A DNA stretch of 64,000 nt from NCBI GenBank assembly GCA_029860345.1, contig JAOUBJ010000006.1:1-64000 (forward strand). The letters run 5' to 3'. Positions 53,354 through 62,962 of the stretch are shown piece after piece. A model generated the notes under the pieces. That model made no database searches, was not told the origin of the DNA, and saw only the letters and a list, made by a program, of their open reading frames with translations. Position numbers and translations under genes: made by a program. Position 1 is the first letter of the stretch; every line of letters starts with the position of its first letter. Source of the stretch: Candidatus Zixiibacteriota bacterium (GTDB taxonomy: Bacteria; Zixibacteria; MSB-5A5; GN15; FEB-12).

Positions 53354-55318
53354 TTGAACAAGTGGCTGTTTCGTCCGTTTCGACCGGCTCTGCTCTCCAG
53401 ATTGGGCCATATTATTGTCGTGCAGGTGATCTTCGTTTTTGCCGCCTTTGCGCTGATACTGTTTTTCCCCCACAGGGAGGCCTCTGTTGATTTCAGCACG
53501 GTAGAACGTGGTTTTCGTTCTCTGGCGCAAGACGTGGCGGAATATCTTGTCACCGCTACGCCCAGTTCCGGGACCATTCAGAGCGATCCCCTCATTGACG
53601 AATCTCTCAGCCGACTGGTTCAGTCTCAGACCAACATCATGAAATCGTCGATCTATCTTCTGGAGATGGATGGAGGGACTGCTCGCGTGTTTGATTACAC
53701 TTCGGGCTCCAGTCATCAAGCGGGCCCCACCGACGACTCTGATCTTGGTGTTGTAGCAGAACCTATACTGCGCAACATGACCGAAAAACACGCGATCGGC
53801 CGGCTGGTCCCGATAAGTCTGAGCACAGACCGGCTTGTCTACGCATATTGTTTCGAGTTGGGTGACCAACGTCGGGCCGTAATGGTGGCCGCGCTTCGCC
53901 AGGAGTTGCTGGTCTCCAATCGGGATACTGTTCTGTACGGGTTGCTGCTTTTGTTTCTCGGATCGATCCTTGTGTCACTGCTGACAGTTTATCTGATTTC
54001 GCAACGTTTCAGAGGACCTCTAAAAAGACTGGAACATGGTCTTGCCAAGACGGCCGCGGGAGAGCTCTTCTACCTGCTTGAGGAGGGTGGTGATGCTGAA
54101 GTCAATCGGTTGGTGGCGTCGTTCAATCAGATGTCCAAAACGCTGTGGAAGAACCATCAGGCGCTCAAGCGTTACAACCAGCTACTCAAAGATGCATACT
54201 TTACCCAGACCGAATCGCAGGTCTTTCTCGCCACCTTGATCGACTGCTCCCCCTGTTGTGTGGTGGCAGCCACCTCAGAAGGGGAGGTGGTGATTTTCAA
54301 CCGCAAAGCCGGCGAAGTTTTCGGATATGAGAACGGGCAAGCGCTCGGCCTGACAATAAACGAATTGTTTGCCACCTCGCGTGATAATGGAGGCATTGAT
54401 ACTTCCGGGCCAACATCTGAAACTTCCGGCGAAGTCGTTTGTCAACGCCAGGATGGTTCAATGTTCCCGGCCTATCTGGTTGTCTCGAAAGTCTCGGCTG
54501 AGACAGATCGCCTTCCGGTTCATCTTTTCATATTCCTGGACATTTCAGAGAGTAAGAACTTCCAGGAAATGATGGTCAGCATCGACCGTTACTACACGCG
54601 CGGTGAGATGGCCGGCGATATCGCTCACGAGATCAACAACTACCTGGCCGTGTTGGGTGGGAATATCGAACTGATGCCTTTGTTCCTAAAACGGGGTGAC
54701 CAGGAGAAGATAAATAAGAAACTGGAATTGATGAAGACTACTGTGGACAAAATTGCCCGTTTCTCCGATGGTCTGATGGACATAAATCAGGGCGAGTCGA
54801 GATTCGAACCGGCTGATCTTAACCAGCTAACCCAAAACATAATGGCTTTCCTGATGCCGCAGAATCGCTTTGACGGCGTCCACATCAGTACTGATCTATC
54901 CTCCGAGTTGCCGCTGGTGCAACTGGACCCAAACCAGATTCAACAGACCCTGGTCAACCTGATCCAGAATGCCGCCGACGCCTTGGCTGACTGTCCCGAT
55001 AACCGCCGGATTGTGGTGCGCACCGAGCTTTCAGATGATAAGAGCCACGCCCGGGTTGTGGTCTCAGACAATGGACCGGGTGTGGATAGCGAACATGAAG
55101 GATCGCTGTTTGAAAAACGGTTCACCACCAAGCGCAAAGGACATGGTTACGGCCTCGTGACCTGCAAGAGAATCATCGATGCGCACAACGGCAACCTCCG
55201 CTATCAGCGAACCGACACGACAGAGTTTTTATTTGATCTGCCCATCAAGCACGCCAAGACGGAGAGCGAGATTTCGTCCGAACCCGCTGCGACCGAAGTG
55301 GCTTGCCGACCCGTCTAA
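53354..55318 (+). CDS. Membrane sensor histidine kinase (HAMP-PAS type)
   Basis: A 654-residue kinase. Membrane helix 1 (near 15-40), a ~130-residue extracytoplasmic sensor, membrane helix 2 (LLLLFLGSILVSLLTVYLI), HAMP, PAS (LIDCSPCCVVAATSEGEVVIFN), then a histidine-phosphotransfer region with H-box AGDIAHEINNYLAVLGGNIEL. The ATPase motifs are N-box LVNLIQNAADAL, G1 DNGPGVD and G2 GHGYGLVTCKRI. The start is uncertain: TTG at 53354 has GAGGA nine bases upstream; GTG at 53327 would add nine residues. It is followed by a second kinase but no response regulator. Downstream of the putative attenuator at 53168. Confidence 0.88.
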   Translation: MNKWLFRPFRPALLSRLGHIIVVQVIFVFAAFALILFFPHREASVDFSTVERGFRSLAQDVAEYLVTATPSSGTIQSDPLIDESLSRLVQSQTNIMKSSIYLLEMDGGTARVFDYTSGSSHQAGPTDDSDLGVVAEPILRNMTEKHAIGRLVPISLSTDRLVYAYCFELGDQRRAVMVAALRQELLVSNRDTVLYGLLLLFLGSILVSLLTVYLISQRFRGPLKRLEHGLAKTAAGELFYLLEEGGDAEVNRLVASFNQMSKTLWKNHQALKRYNQLLKDAYFTQTESQVFLATLIDCSPCCVVAATSEGEVVIFNRKAGEVFGYENGQALGLTINELFATSRDNGGIDTSGPTSETSGEVVCQRQDGSMFPAYLVVSKVSAETDRLPVHLFIFLDISESKNFQEMMVSIDRYYTRGEMAGDIAHEINNYLAVLGGNIELMPLFLKRGDQEKINKKLELMKTTVDKIARFSDGLMDINQGESRFEPADLNQLTQNIMAFLMPQNRFDGVHISTDLSSELPLVQLDPNQIQQTLVNLIQNAADALADCPDNRRIVVRTELSDDKSHARVVVSDNGPGVDSEHEGSLFEKRFTTKRKGHGYGLVTCKRIIDAHNGNLRYQRTDTTEFLFDLPIKHAKTESEISSEPAATEVACRPV

Positions 55319-55325
55319 CTTTTAG

Positions 55326-55354
55326 TTGCCGCGACCTGAGTCCACGACTACATT
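55326..55354 (+). promoter_or_regulatory. Promoter of the second kinase, predicted leaderless
   Basis: TTGCCG (55326-55331), 17-base spacer, TACATT (55349-55354). The ATG at 55361 begins 6 bases after the -10 box and has no ribosome binding site. Confidence 0.5.
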
Positions 55355-55360
55355 GATCTT

Positions 55361-57388
55361 ATGCCAGGTAGTCGCGCGAACAGTCCCACCGGGAGGGATC
55401 CCCGTTTTCTTGCGACGCTTCTGCTGGTTCTTGCCCTGGTAATAGTACTTGTCACCTGGATTGGTATTCGTGAGAATCGTTTGGACAGTCTGCAACTGTT
55501 GAGGATGCAGGGCGGCGCCTTTACCGAGGCACTGGCCCAGGCGGCGGAGAGCGCTATGGCCTCTGAGTCCTTTGTCGATTACCTGATCCACCTGCGATAT
55601 GCCGAGGTGGTGCGCAATGTCACCCGCCACGACCTGGCAAACGTGTCCGATCAACAGTTGGTACGAACGGCTGTTGAACATGATCTGTTTGGGCTGTTTG
55701 TTCTCGATTCTACGGCGACCCTCACCACAGGTGGCGTAACTCGCGGTCCGGCCTCGGGTCCGCCTCAGTTTGTATTCGACGAAGCGGCGCAGCTTTTGTC
55801 ACAACCAGAGCACAGGTATGTCCTCTTGCTCGACGAAGGGGACGATCCGGGGGAGATCATACATTACTATCTGGAACTCACCAACGACCTGCGCTGGGTG
55901 GTCGTGCTGGCCGCCGATGCATCATACTATATCGAAGCTCTGAGGGAAACGCAGATCGGATACCTGACCCAGAACATGGCTCGGGAAGAGGGCGTCGAGT
56001 ATATCATATACCAATCGACCGAGGGAATCATCTTTTCCTCACGCAAGACCGGCCAGTTACTGGCTATTGAGAGTGACCCTTTTCTGACCGAGTCGCTCGA
56101 CAGCGACAGTATCCGGTACCGCACCTACGAGTTCCAGCAAAGGCAGGTGCTCGAACTGGTGCGTCCGTTCGCTTCGGAGGATTACCCCTTCGGTCTCTTG
56201 CGCGTCGGAATCTCTCTGGAGGGATACAATACGGTGTCACGCAGTTTCGACAGATTGATGCTCTCGCTGGCCGCCGTGATGTTCGGGTTGATCCTGGTCG
56301 GACTGTTGTACTTGAGAAGCCGACGTAAACGAAGAGAGTTGTCCGAACGGTACAGCCGTATCAAAACAACCACCGATAGGATCTTTGATGAAATGCGAAC
56401 GGGGGTGGCAGTAGTTGACCACCACGGTATTGTGACACTCGTCAACGCTGCTTTTGAGAGTGTCTTCGGTGTTTCAAACATGCTGGGTCGGCAGTTCTCC
56501 AGCGTAGTATCCGAACCGCAACTTGATCATGCAACAACCGGATCGGGTCGGGGAACTTCGACTGAAACCGAAATCATGATCGAACGCAAAGGCGCCGCCG
56601 TGCATCTACTGGCAGCCACATCGGCCCTGCAGTTTGACGGTGCAGAAACGGCCGGGACGGTTATAGTTGTATACGACGTCACGCGGCTGAAACAGTTTGA
56701 ACGTGAAGCGGTCCGTCGTGAACGGTTGTCGGAAATGGGACACCTGGCGGCCGGAGTGGCCCATGAGATCCGAAATCCGCTCAACACCATCTCTATCGCC
56801 GCCCAACGACTGGCTGGGGAGTTCACACCCGAGCAGAATCAGCAAGAGTACTCAGGCATGACTTCGCAGATCAAAGAGGAAGCGACACGTCTCAATGAAA
56901 TCATAACACGTTTTCTGGCGCTGGCTCGTGAAGAGAAAAAGAGATTTCAGCCGATTGCGCTCGATAGTTTCATCGAAGAGTTCGTGCATTTCATCACACC
57001 GGAAGCAGAACAGTTGGGCATTGAGTTGTCTGTTGATTTGGTGTCCGGATGTACAATCCAGGCGGATGACGGCAACCTGAAACAGGTCTTCACCAACCTG
57101 TTCAACAACGCGAAGGAAGCACTGAACAAGCAGCCCGGCCATGTCCGGATAAGGACGGAATCTACAAAAGACAAAGTACAGATTCTTCTGGCCGACAGTG
57201 GACCTGGAATCAAAGAGTCTATACGAGAAAAAGTATTTGCTCCTTACTTCACGACCAAGGATGCCGGTACCGGGCTGGGCCTTCCGACTGTACACAAAAT
57301 CATCTCGGAGATGGGCGGCGAAATCACCATCGCAGACTCCGACCTCGGCGGCGCGGAGTTTGTGATTACATTGCCGGTACAAAAGTAG
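55361..57388 (+). CDS. Membrane sensor histidine kinase (NtrB-like)
   Basis: A 675-residue kinase. Membrane helix 1 (LATLLLVLALVIVLVTWIGI), a large periplasmic domain (about 40-290), membrane helix 2 (LSLAAVMFGLILVGLLYL), and a PAS domain (DEMRTGVAVVDHHGIVTLVNAAFESVFG). Its H-box is GHLAAGVAHEIRNPLNTISIAAQRL, and its ATPase motifs are FTNLFNNAKEAL, ADSGPGIKE and GTGLGLPTVHKIISEMGG. The H-box and ATPase wording is that of NtrB/ZraS-like kinases that usually pair with sigma-54 activators. No such regulator follows; the next feature is a pseudogene on the other strand. Confidence 0.92.
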   Translation: MPGSRANSPTGRDPRFLATLLLVLALVIVLVTWIGIRENRLDSLQLLRMQGGAFTEALAQAAESAMASESFVDYLIHLRYAEVVRNVTRHDLANVSDQQLVRTAVEHDLFGLFVLDSTATLTTGGVTRGPASGPPQFVFDEAAQLLSQPEHRYVLLLDEGDDPGEIIHYYLELTNDLRWVVVLAADASYYIEALRETQIGYLTQNMAREEGVEYIIYQSTEGIIFSSRKTGQLLAIESDPFLTESLDSDSIRYRTYEFQQRQVLELVRPFASEDYPFGLLRVGISLEGYNTVSRSFDRLMLSLAAVMFGLILVGLLYLRSRRKRRELSERYSRIKTTTDRIFDEMRTGVAVVDHHGIVTLVNAAFESVFGVSNMLGRQFSSVVSEPQLDHATTGSGRGTSTETEIMIERKGAAVHLLAATSALQFDGAETAGTVIVVYDVTRLKQFEREAVRRERLSEMGHLAAGVAHEIRNPLNTISIAAQRLAGEFTPEQNQQEYSGMTSQIKEEATRLNEIITRFLALAREEKKRFQPIALDSFIEEFVHFITPEAEQLGIELSVDLVSGCTIQADDGNLKQVFTNLFNNAKEALNKQPGHVRIRTESTKDKVQILLADSGPGIKESIREKVFAPYFTTKDAGTGLGLPTVHKIISEMGGEITIADSDLGGAEFVITLPVQK

Positions 57389-57399
57389 GGGAGGACTGT

Positions 57400-57647
57400 C
57401 CGCAGAGTTGTAGCAAAGGTAGTGTTGAAAAAGCTCCTTCTGAGTTGCGGTGGGTCCTGCGTATTCGCGCCAGCGAATCCGTGTGACCCGCCGGCGAGGT
57501 TCTTGTAGATTCGAAAGGTCAGGTCTACGGTAGTATCGATCGGGGTTCCGTGACTATCGGTCACCCGCCCCTGGTAGCTGTTGTGCCCGGCACTGAGGCC
57601 TGGGCGGCCGATGTCACAAGTATCACAAGACAAAACAGTTTTCGCAT
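57400..57647 (-). pseudogene. Frameshifted remnant of a secreted protein gene
   Basis: GAGAGGA precedes an ATG at 57647 that encodes a clean signal peptide, MRKLFCLVILVTSAAQASVPGT. One base is then missing: the next frame continues NSYQGRVTDSHGTPIDTTVDLTFRIYKNLAGG, the usual mature start of a family of tail-fibre-like secreted proteins. Further frame changes follow (a third frame reads THRNSEGAFSTLP), after which the match ends. So only the first ~70 residues survive, with at least two frameshifts. The stretch 57648-57939 shows no other feature. Confidence 0.65.
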
Positions 57648-57939
57648 TGGGATTCCTCTCGTCAGTTTATCTAATGGCCACTCGAATTGTAGTCGTATGG
57701 GTCAGGGCTTATATGGTTCGCTCTGAGTTCATACCGGTAAGGAACTTCCAGGCTGTCTACGCCTTCGTACTCTATCGGAGATGTATCTGCCCACATAATA
57801 GCACAAAAGCGGATTTCGTCAATAGGCAGTTACCCTTTGGACGTCACGACATACAAGTCTTCGGACCCGGTCACGAATCTAGCAGGCGATGCCGGCCCGC
57901 GCGACTCAAACGTCACGCGGGCGCGTGAACAAGTCAGGA

Positions 57940-60900
57940 CTATGGACAAGCCGCGGGCGCCGGTCCGCCGGTGAACATGTAATCTACCAAGTACACCAGA
58001 TCGACAATGTCGATATCCGTCAAGCTCTCGCTGGGAGGAGTGGCGCAGCAAGAACCGTCGACATTGGCTTCTTTCACACAGAGCGGCGGATCGCCCTCGG
58101 AGAACATGAAGTCCACCAATGTGACCAGGTCGCTGATGTCGATGTTGCCCCGAGTATCTCCGCCTGCATTTCCTCGCATGCCCTCGCAGCAGCTTCTCAC
58201 CTGCCCCACGGTCAGTTCATAGATCTGGTTGTATCCTTGCGGGTAGACCGAAGTCGTGTCGGTATCCAGCATGTACTGAATTCGAACGACACCGGTGGGG
58301 TCGACGGCCAGATCGCCCGGGTAGGTGTCGATCGTGTCACTGGTAAGAGTCACTGGAGCTATCCAGCCAAGAGCCAGGTTATCGAAGTTGAGTTGGGTGA
58401 ATCTGATTTCTCCATCGTACAGCACACCGTCATCGCGCTCGAAACCTACGAACGCCATCAGCACCTGGTTGCCAAGCATTGTTAACTTAGGCGTTGTTCC
58501 ATACCCGGTACTATCGACTACACCAATCGTATCAACGGACCAGCCGGAGGTCGTTCCGACCGAGGCTGCGATTCGCGTGTTGTCGCCAAAGACGACCGAA
58601 TCGACTATGGCGCCAACGCTGTCGTACTGGTATCCCCAGAATTCGTAAGCCACCACCACCGATTGATCGACGGGGCTTAAAGCAATACTTGGATTGAGCG
58701 GACCGCGAGCGGTGAGAAAGGCGTAGTTACTTCCCGACGGGATACCGGAGCTGCTGATGGAGGTCACCAGAAGTTCGCGAGTGCTGGGGCTGCTCACACC
58801 GTCCTGAGGTGCGGGGTCGTGCACCCAGACGATAACCGCCTCACCTGACCAGTCATAAAAATCCACCGTGGGTTGGGCATTGTAGCCGTCCTGATTGGGC
58901 AATTCCCCCATTGTCCATCCGGCGCCATTGTTGTAGGCATAGGCGATACGCTGATTGGTCGGATCGTAGGAGGTGCCTGTGTTGTAGCTCCAGACGGCGC
59001 AGAGACGGCCGTTCGAACTCGCGATGGCAGGCGCGGCGTCGGCATACCCGTCCGACGTTAGCCGCTCCGGCGGCTGCCATCCGGTGACATGGTTGTATCT
59101 GGCGGTGAATATCTCGTGTTCCCTGGCGATGTTATATAGACTGTCCAGAAGAACGCTGTCAGGTGCAATTGGATTCACGTTTTCCGCCCAGACAGCAACG
59201 AAAGAACTGTCGCCGTGGGCGGTAACGTCGGGGTGGACCTTCGGTCGGCCGGAGGATGTTAACGCCACCGGCGTGCTCCAGGACGAGCCGGGGTCAAGTT
59301 CGGAAAAGTAGATTTCCTGATCTTCGAAACCTTCTGTGCGCACGAAGACGGCCATTGTCTTCAAGGCATTCGAGGCCAGCGCCGGTGGTCCGTAATAGTT
59401 GTCGTCCTCGACGTTGGTGAGTGATAGGCCGGCAGTAGCGCCGGTGAGGAAATCATCGATGTATAGCTTCCCCCCGGGGCAACTGTCCATCAAAGTAAGA
59501 TGCCCGCTGTACTTTTTGGTTTTCCAGAGAAACTTCAGGGTGGCTTTCCAATCCAGCTTGAATATTCTGCAGAGTTCAGTATTGATCTCCAGCGTGTCGG
59601 GACCGCGTGAAATACCCGTAGCAATATCATACCGGAAGTCACTCGTGATATCGACCTTTGCCGAGGCAAGCCCGGCGAGTATCTTTATCTCCCCAAACGC
59701 CTTGGCCGCAATTTCCAGTTCGGACACAAAGTCCAATCTACCCCAGAAGGGTTCGGGCGGTGCGTACAACGTACCATCCACCGTCCACGATCCATCGGTG
59801 TGCTTGATGGTGCCACCGACGGTAACACTCAAAATGTCTCCCCCAACCGTGAACTGCACCCACACACCCTCGAAAAGTTTGAGAGGGCTGGTCGTCAACC
59901 CGACCACGGGCGAGGCAAAGTTGAAAACTCGGGGATCCTCCTCCTCCCACACCGACACGCCAGCGTCTGTGGATAGTACAGAGGCGCCAAACAGGATGAA
60001 ACGAATAGTATCATCCAAGGTGATGTCCTGCGAACCGTCCAAATTGAAGTCCTGATAGATGTAAACGTCGTAGGACAACCTGTTTTCCATGAGGCGCTGG
60101 AACAGCGTGAAAGTGTCTCGGTACAGGTAAGGCGCCGACCACTGCGGTACGATTGAATTGATATCGTAGAACTCACCCAGGGTGTCGAAGGATGCGTCGG
60201 AATGGGCGAACCAGGCATCGGCCAAAGGTTTGTCTTCAGTGGCGAAAAGCCTCTCGCAGGTGACTATATCACCGAGATTTGCCTGATACAAATGCTCCCC
60301 CTCGGGGAGCTTCCACATCAAAGTGTCTTCGTATGTAAGCTCGTGATTTATCAAATCTATGTCACCTACCTCGAATTGATAACCCGATTCCTCGTCATCG
60401 TACAGAATGGTGATCGGTGTCTGCGGCGGTAGCACATGCACAAACGGTTGGAACCTGACGTAGACGGAATCCGGACGCTCGATATTAGTGGCGAAGTGAA
60501 CCGTGTCAGGACTATCGGCATCGTACTGGAAATAGATGGTGTCACAGAAGCTACCCCCCACTTGAAGCGCAAAACAATAGGGCCCGCCCCACTTTGGATT
60601 CGTGCTGCCCCCTCCCCCCAGATTCCAATGCCAATTACCACTCGGCGGAAACCAGCAGGAATCGATACAGTACGTGGCGCCGGTGTCGGCACAGTCCAGC
60701 TCGGTAGTGATGGTCCATAGGTAGCCCACAAAATCCGGCGGCAAACCCGGCCCCAAATCGCCGTACCCAGCCTCCAGACCGATGGTGTCTGCGCCGCTGC
60801 CGTCCAAGCTCCCCAGATAAGGAAAGACATCCGGCCCGAAGTACGTTAAAAGCAATTCCGGGTTGAGACCCAGGGTGGGAACTGCCCAGGTAGCGCCCTC

Positions 60901-61239
60901 CGGCGAGTAGAGTCGAAAGCCGAGGTCGAACTCCGAGATGTTTTCGTCGGTACGGTTGTACAACCAGATGGTAAAGTTGAACGGTTGACCGCACAAAATG
61001 GTGCTCCCGATGCCGGCGCCGTCTCCAGTAAGCGTGATGGTCAAATCCTTTGGAATGAGGGGGGCGATATCCGGTGTTGTGTAGACTTCTCTATTCGTGG
61101 ATACGGTTTCCGGCACCCCACGGGAACTTCGATTGACGGGCGAAGGATCTCCTGAGCCACCGGGGCCAGTGAGAGCCCACGCGGTCAGCGCCAATAGACT
61201 GATAGCGAGCACCGCCGGAATTGTCTTACAGCGTTTCAT
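57940..61239 (-). CDS. Large secreted protein with C-terminal dockerin-like repeats
   Basis: A 1099-residue exported protein with a signal peptide (MKRCKTIPAVLAISLLALTAWA). The body is beta-rich. Residues ~600-950 contain repeated beta-propeller-like stretches (GSSWSTPVALTSSGRPKVHPDV, GWQPPERLTSDGYADAAPAIAS, GWIAPVTLTSDTIDTYPGDLAVD), similar to BNR or sialidase-like repeats. The C-terminus has two dockerin-like units, DTRGNIDISDLVTLVDFMF and DIDIVDLVYLVDYMFTGG, each with the Ca-binding Asp/Asn pattern. This C-terminus is common in Zixibacteria-like genomes and may anchor or sort proteins at the surface. AAAGGAG precedes the ATG. The enzymatic role, if any, is not evident. Confidence 0.82.
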   Translation of the reverse strand: MKRCKTIPAVLAISLLALTAWALTGPGGSGDPSPVNRSSRGVPETVSTNREVYTTPDIAPLIPKDLTITLTGDGAGIGSTILCGQPFNFTIWLYNRTDENISEFDLGFRLYSPEGATWAVPTLGLNPELLLTYFGPDVFPYLGSLDGSGADTIGLEAGYGDLGPGLPPDFVGYLWTITTELDCADTGATYCIDSCWFPPSGNWHWNLGGGGSTNPKWGGPYCFALQVGGSFCDTIYFQYDADSPDTVHFATNIERPDSVYVRFQPFVHVLPPQTPITILYDDEESGYQFEVGDIDLINHELTYEDTLMWKLPEGEHLYQANLGDIVTCERLFATEDKPLADAWFAHSDASFDTLGEFYDINSIVPQWSAPYLYRDTFTLFQRLMENRLSYDVYIYQDFNLDGSQDITLDDTIRFILFGASVLSTDAGVSVWEEEDPRVFNFASPVVGLTTSPLKLFEGVWVQFTVGGDILSVTVGGTIKHTDGSWTVDGTLYAPPEPFWGRLDFVSELEIAAKAFGEIKILAGLASAKVDITSDFRYDIATGISRGPDTLEINTELCRIFKLDWKATLKFLWKTKKYSGHLTLMDSCPGGKLYIDDFLTGATAGLSLTNVEDDNYYGPPALASNALKTMAVFVRTEGFEDQEIYFSELDPGSSWSTPVALTSSGRPKVHPDVTAHGDSSFVAVWAENVNPIAPDSVLLDSLYNIAREHEIFTARYNHVTGWQPPERLTSDGYADAAPAIASSNGRLCAVWSYNTGTSYDPTNQRIAYAYNNGAGWTMGELPNQDGYNAQPTVDFYDWSGEAVIVWVHDPAPQDGVSSPSTRELLVTSISSSGIPSGSNYAFLTARGPLNPSIALSPVDQSVVVAYEFWGYQYDSVGAIVDSVVFGDNTRIAASVGTTSGWSVDTIGVVDSTGYGTTPKLTMLGNQVLMAFVGFERDDGVLYDGEIRFTQLNFDNLALGWIAPVTLTSDTIDTYPGDLAVDPTGVVRIQYMLDTDTTSVYPQGYNQIYELTVGQVRSCCEGMRGNAGGDTRGNIDISDLVTLVDFMFSEGDPPLCVKEANVDGSCCATPPSESLTDIDIVDLVYLVDYMFTGGPAPAACP

Positions 61240-61395
61240 CGTGCGTCTCCTTTCACGATTCGTACTTCCCGTAAACGTCGATTCAAAATGTGAGCGAAAT
61301 ATCACCGGAATCTATAGCAAACAAAGCCGGAGCGCAACGACCATTTTTACCGCCTTTCCTCCCTTCCAGGTTCGAGCATGGGTATATCGCCCCCC

Positions 61396-61427
61396 AAAAA
61401 AAGCGGCCCGCTGGATGCGAGCCGCTT
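61396..61427 (-). terminator. Intrinsic terminator of gltA
   Basis: On the minus strand AAGCGGC, a ~15-base loop, GCCGCTT, then seven T; lies 34 bases beyond the gltA stop. Confidence 0.82.
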
Positions 61428-61460
61428 GTGATGCACAACTGATTGACTGAGAGTCGGTAA

Positions 61461-62738
61461 CTACTTCACCTGGTCAAAGAGCCACTTGGTACTGACCGAC
61501 TTGGGCCGGGTGATAGCCGTACCCAAGGCGCGATTGAGAACCAACTGCGCAAGCATACCCATGCAACGCGACACACTGAACAGCACCGTGTAATACTCGA
61601 ACTCTTTCAAGCCATAGTAATACAACAGCGCGCCGGAACCGGCATCGACATTCGGCCAGGGGTTGGCTGCCTTGCCGTGCTCCTTGAGGACCTCGGGTAC
61701 GATCTTGAAGACGCGATCAACTGTCTGGAAAACCGGATCGTTCTTCATGTATTTTTTGCCGAAGGCGTTGAAGGCACTGAAGCGCGGATCGGTTACCCTT
61801 AGTACGGCATGTCCATAACCCGGGATCACCTTACCGCCACGCAGCGTCTCCCAGGCGTAGTCGCGGATATCTTCATCGGTCGGCGCGCCGCCGAATCTCT
61901 CCATAGTCTTTAGCACCCACCCAAGACATTCCTGGTTGGCCAATCCGTGTAAGGGGCCAGCCAGTCCATTGAGACCTGCCGAGACTGCATAGAAAGCATC
62001 AGACAAAGCCGAGCCTACGGTGTGACAGGTGTTGGCGGAAACGTTACCACCTTCATGATCACAGTGCAGGGTCAGGTACAAGCGCATCATCTTTGCCGTG
62101 TCACCCTTCTTGGGCGGCAGACCAAGCTGCCTGGCATAGTCGGCGGCCCAGTCGAGTTTTTTGGACGGCTCGATCAGGGCGCCTTTCTTGTACTTTATGC
62201 GATAGACACCGGCGGCGATGGTGTGAATCGTACCCATCAGACGCATAGCATCTTCCAGGGCCGGCTCCCAGTACTCGGTTTTGTGCATGCCGGCCGTATA
62301 GCGCGCACGAAAGGCCGATTCGTTTTCCATCGTCATGATGGCCGTGTCAAGCATAGCCATAGGATGCGACGATTTCGGCATCGCCCGAAGGACCTTCCAC
62401 ACGTATTCGGGTACTTTGCCGGCTGCTCTCAACTCTTTCTGGAACAGTTTAAGCTCATCCGCTTTGGGAAGCTTGCCCGTGATCAACAGCCAGAAAATCT
62501 CCTCCGGCAGTTTCTCGGTCAACTTCATGATGGGATAACCACGAATGATCAAACCTTTGTCGGGTTCCACCAACGAAGTGTCGCAAACCATTCCCTTCAC
62601 TCCACGCATCCCCCCGAAAGCCTGCGCCACCGTAACTTCCGAGATCTTTTGAGTGCCGTGCTCTTTCATCAGTTTGCCGCGCTCGTCTCGCAGTTTCGGG
62701 ATCAAACCGGCCAGGGTTTCTTTGAGTGTCTTGGCCAT
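61461..62738 (-). CDS. gltA: Citrate synthase (eukaryote-like type)
   Basis: A 425-residue citrate synthase. Active-site regions are present: ANTCHTVGSALSDAFYAVSAGLNGLAGPLHGLANQE (with His in GPLHG), VIPGYGHAVLR (second His), and the catalytic Asp in NPWPNVDAGSGALLYYYGL. The wording MRGVKGMVCDTSLVEPDKGLIIRGYPI and the PNVDAHSG-like motif place it with the mitochondrial-type si-citrate synthases found in some bacteria, rather than the GltA type of E. coli. AAAGGAG precedes the ATG. It is monocistronic with promoter and terminator. With PFOR it feeds acetyl-CoA into the citric acid pathway. Confidence 0.95.
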   Translation of the reverse strand: MAKTLKETLAGLIPKLRDERGKLMKEHGTQKISEVTVAQAFGGMRGVKGMVCDTSLVEPDKGLIIRGYPIMKLTEKLPEEIFWLLITGKLPKADELKLFQKELRAAGKVPEYVWKVLRAMPKSSHPMAMLDTAIMTMENESAFRARYTAGMHKTEYWEPALEDAMRLMGTIHTIAAGVYRIKYKKGALIEPSKKLDWAADYARQLGLPPKKGDTAKMMRLYLTLHCDHEGGNVSANTCHTVGSALSDAFYAVSAGLNGLAGPLHGLANQECLGWVLKTMERFGGAPTDEDIRDYAWETLRGGKVIPGYGHAVLRVTDPRFSAFNAFGKKYMKNDPVFQTVDRVFKIVPEVLKEHGKAANPWPNVDAGSGALLYYYGLKEFEYYTVLFSVSRCMGMLAQLVLNRALGTAITRPKSVSTKWLFDQVK

Positions 62739-62839
62739 GGGAAACTCCTTTGTAACTATCTCCTACCCAATCTACATTTTCAAGGCCGAAAAGTTGCCTT
62801 TTTTACCCTCAAGTGAAAGATTTCACAATGGGGATAAAT

Positions 62840-62868
62840 AAGGTACGGCGGATGAGATTACTTGTCAA
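62840..62868 (-). promoter_or_regulatory. Promoter of gltA
   Basis: Minus-strand TTGACA (62863-62868), 17-base spacer, TACCTT (62840-62845), with a leader of about 95 nt. Confidence 0.6.
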
Positions 62869-62962
62869 GCTCCTCTGCAAAAAAAAGTGGACCTGTCATC
62901 GAAGATGGAGTTTTCACTCGCCTTGCCGCAACAAAGGAGCAGTAGATTATTCCTGTAAACAC

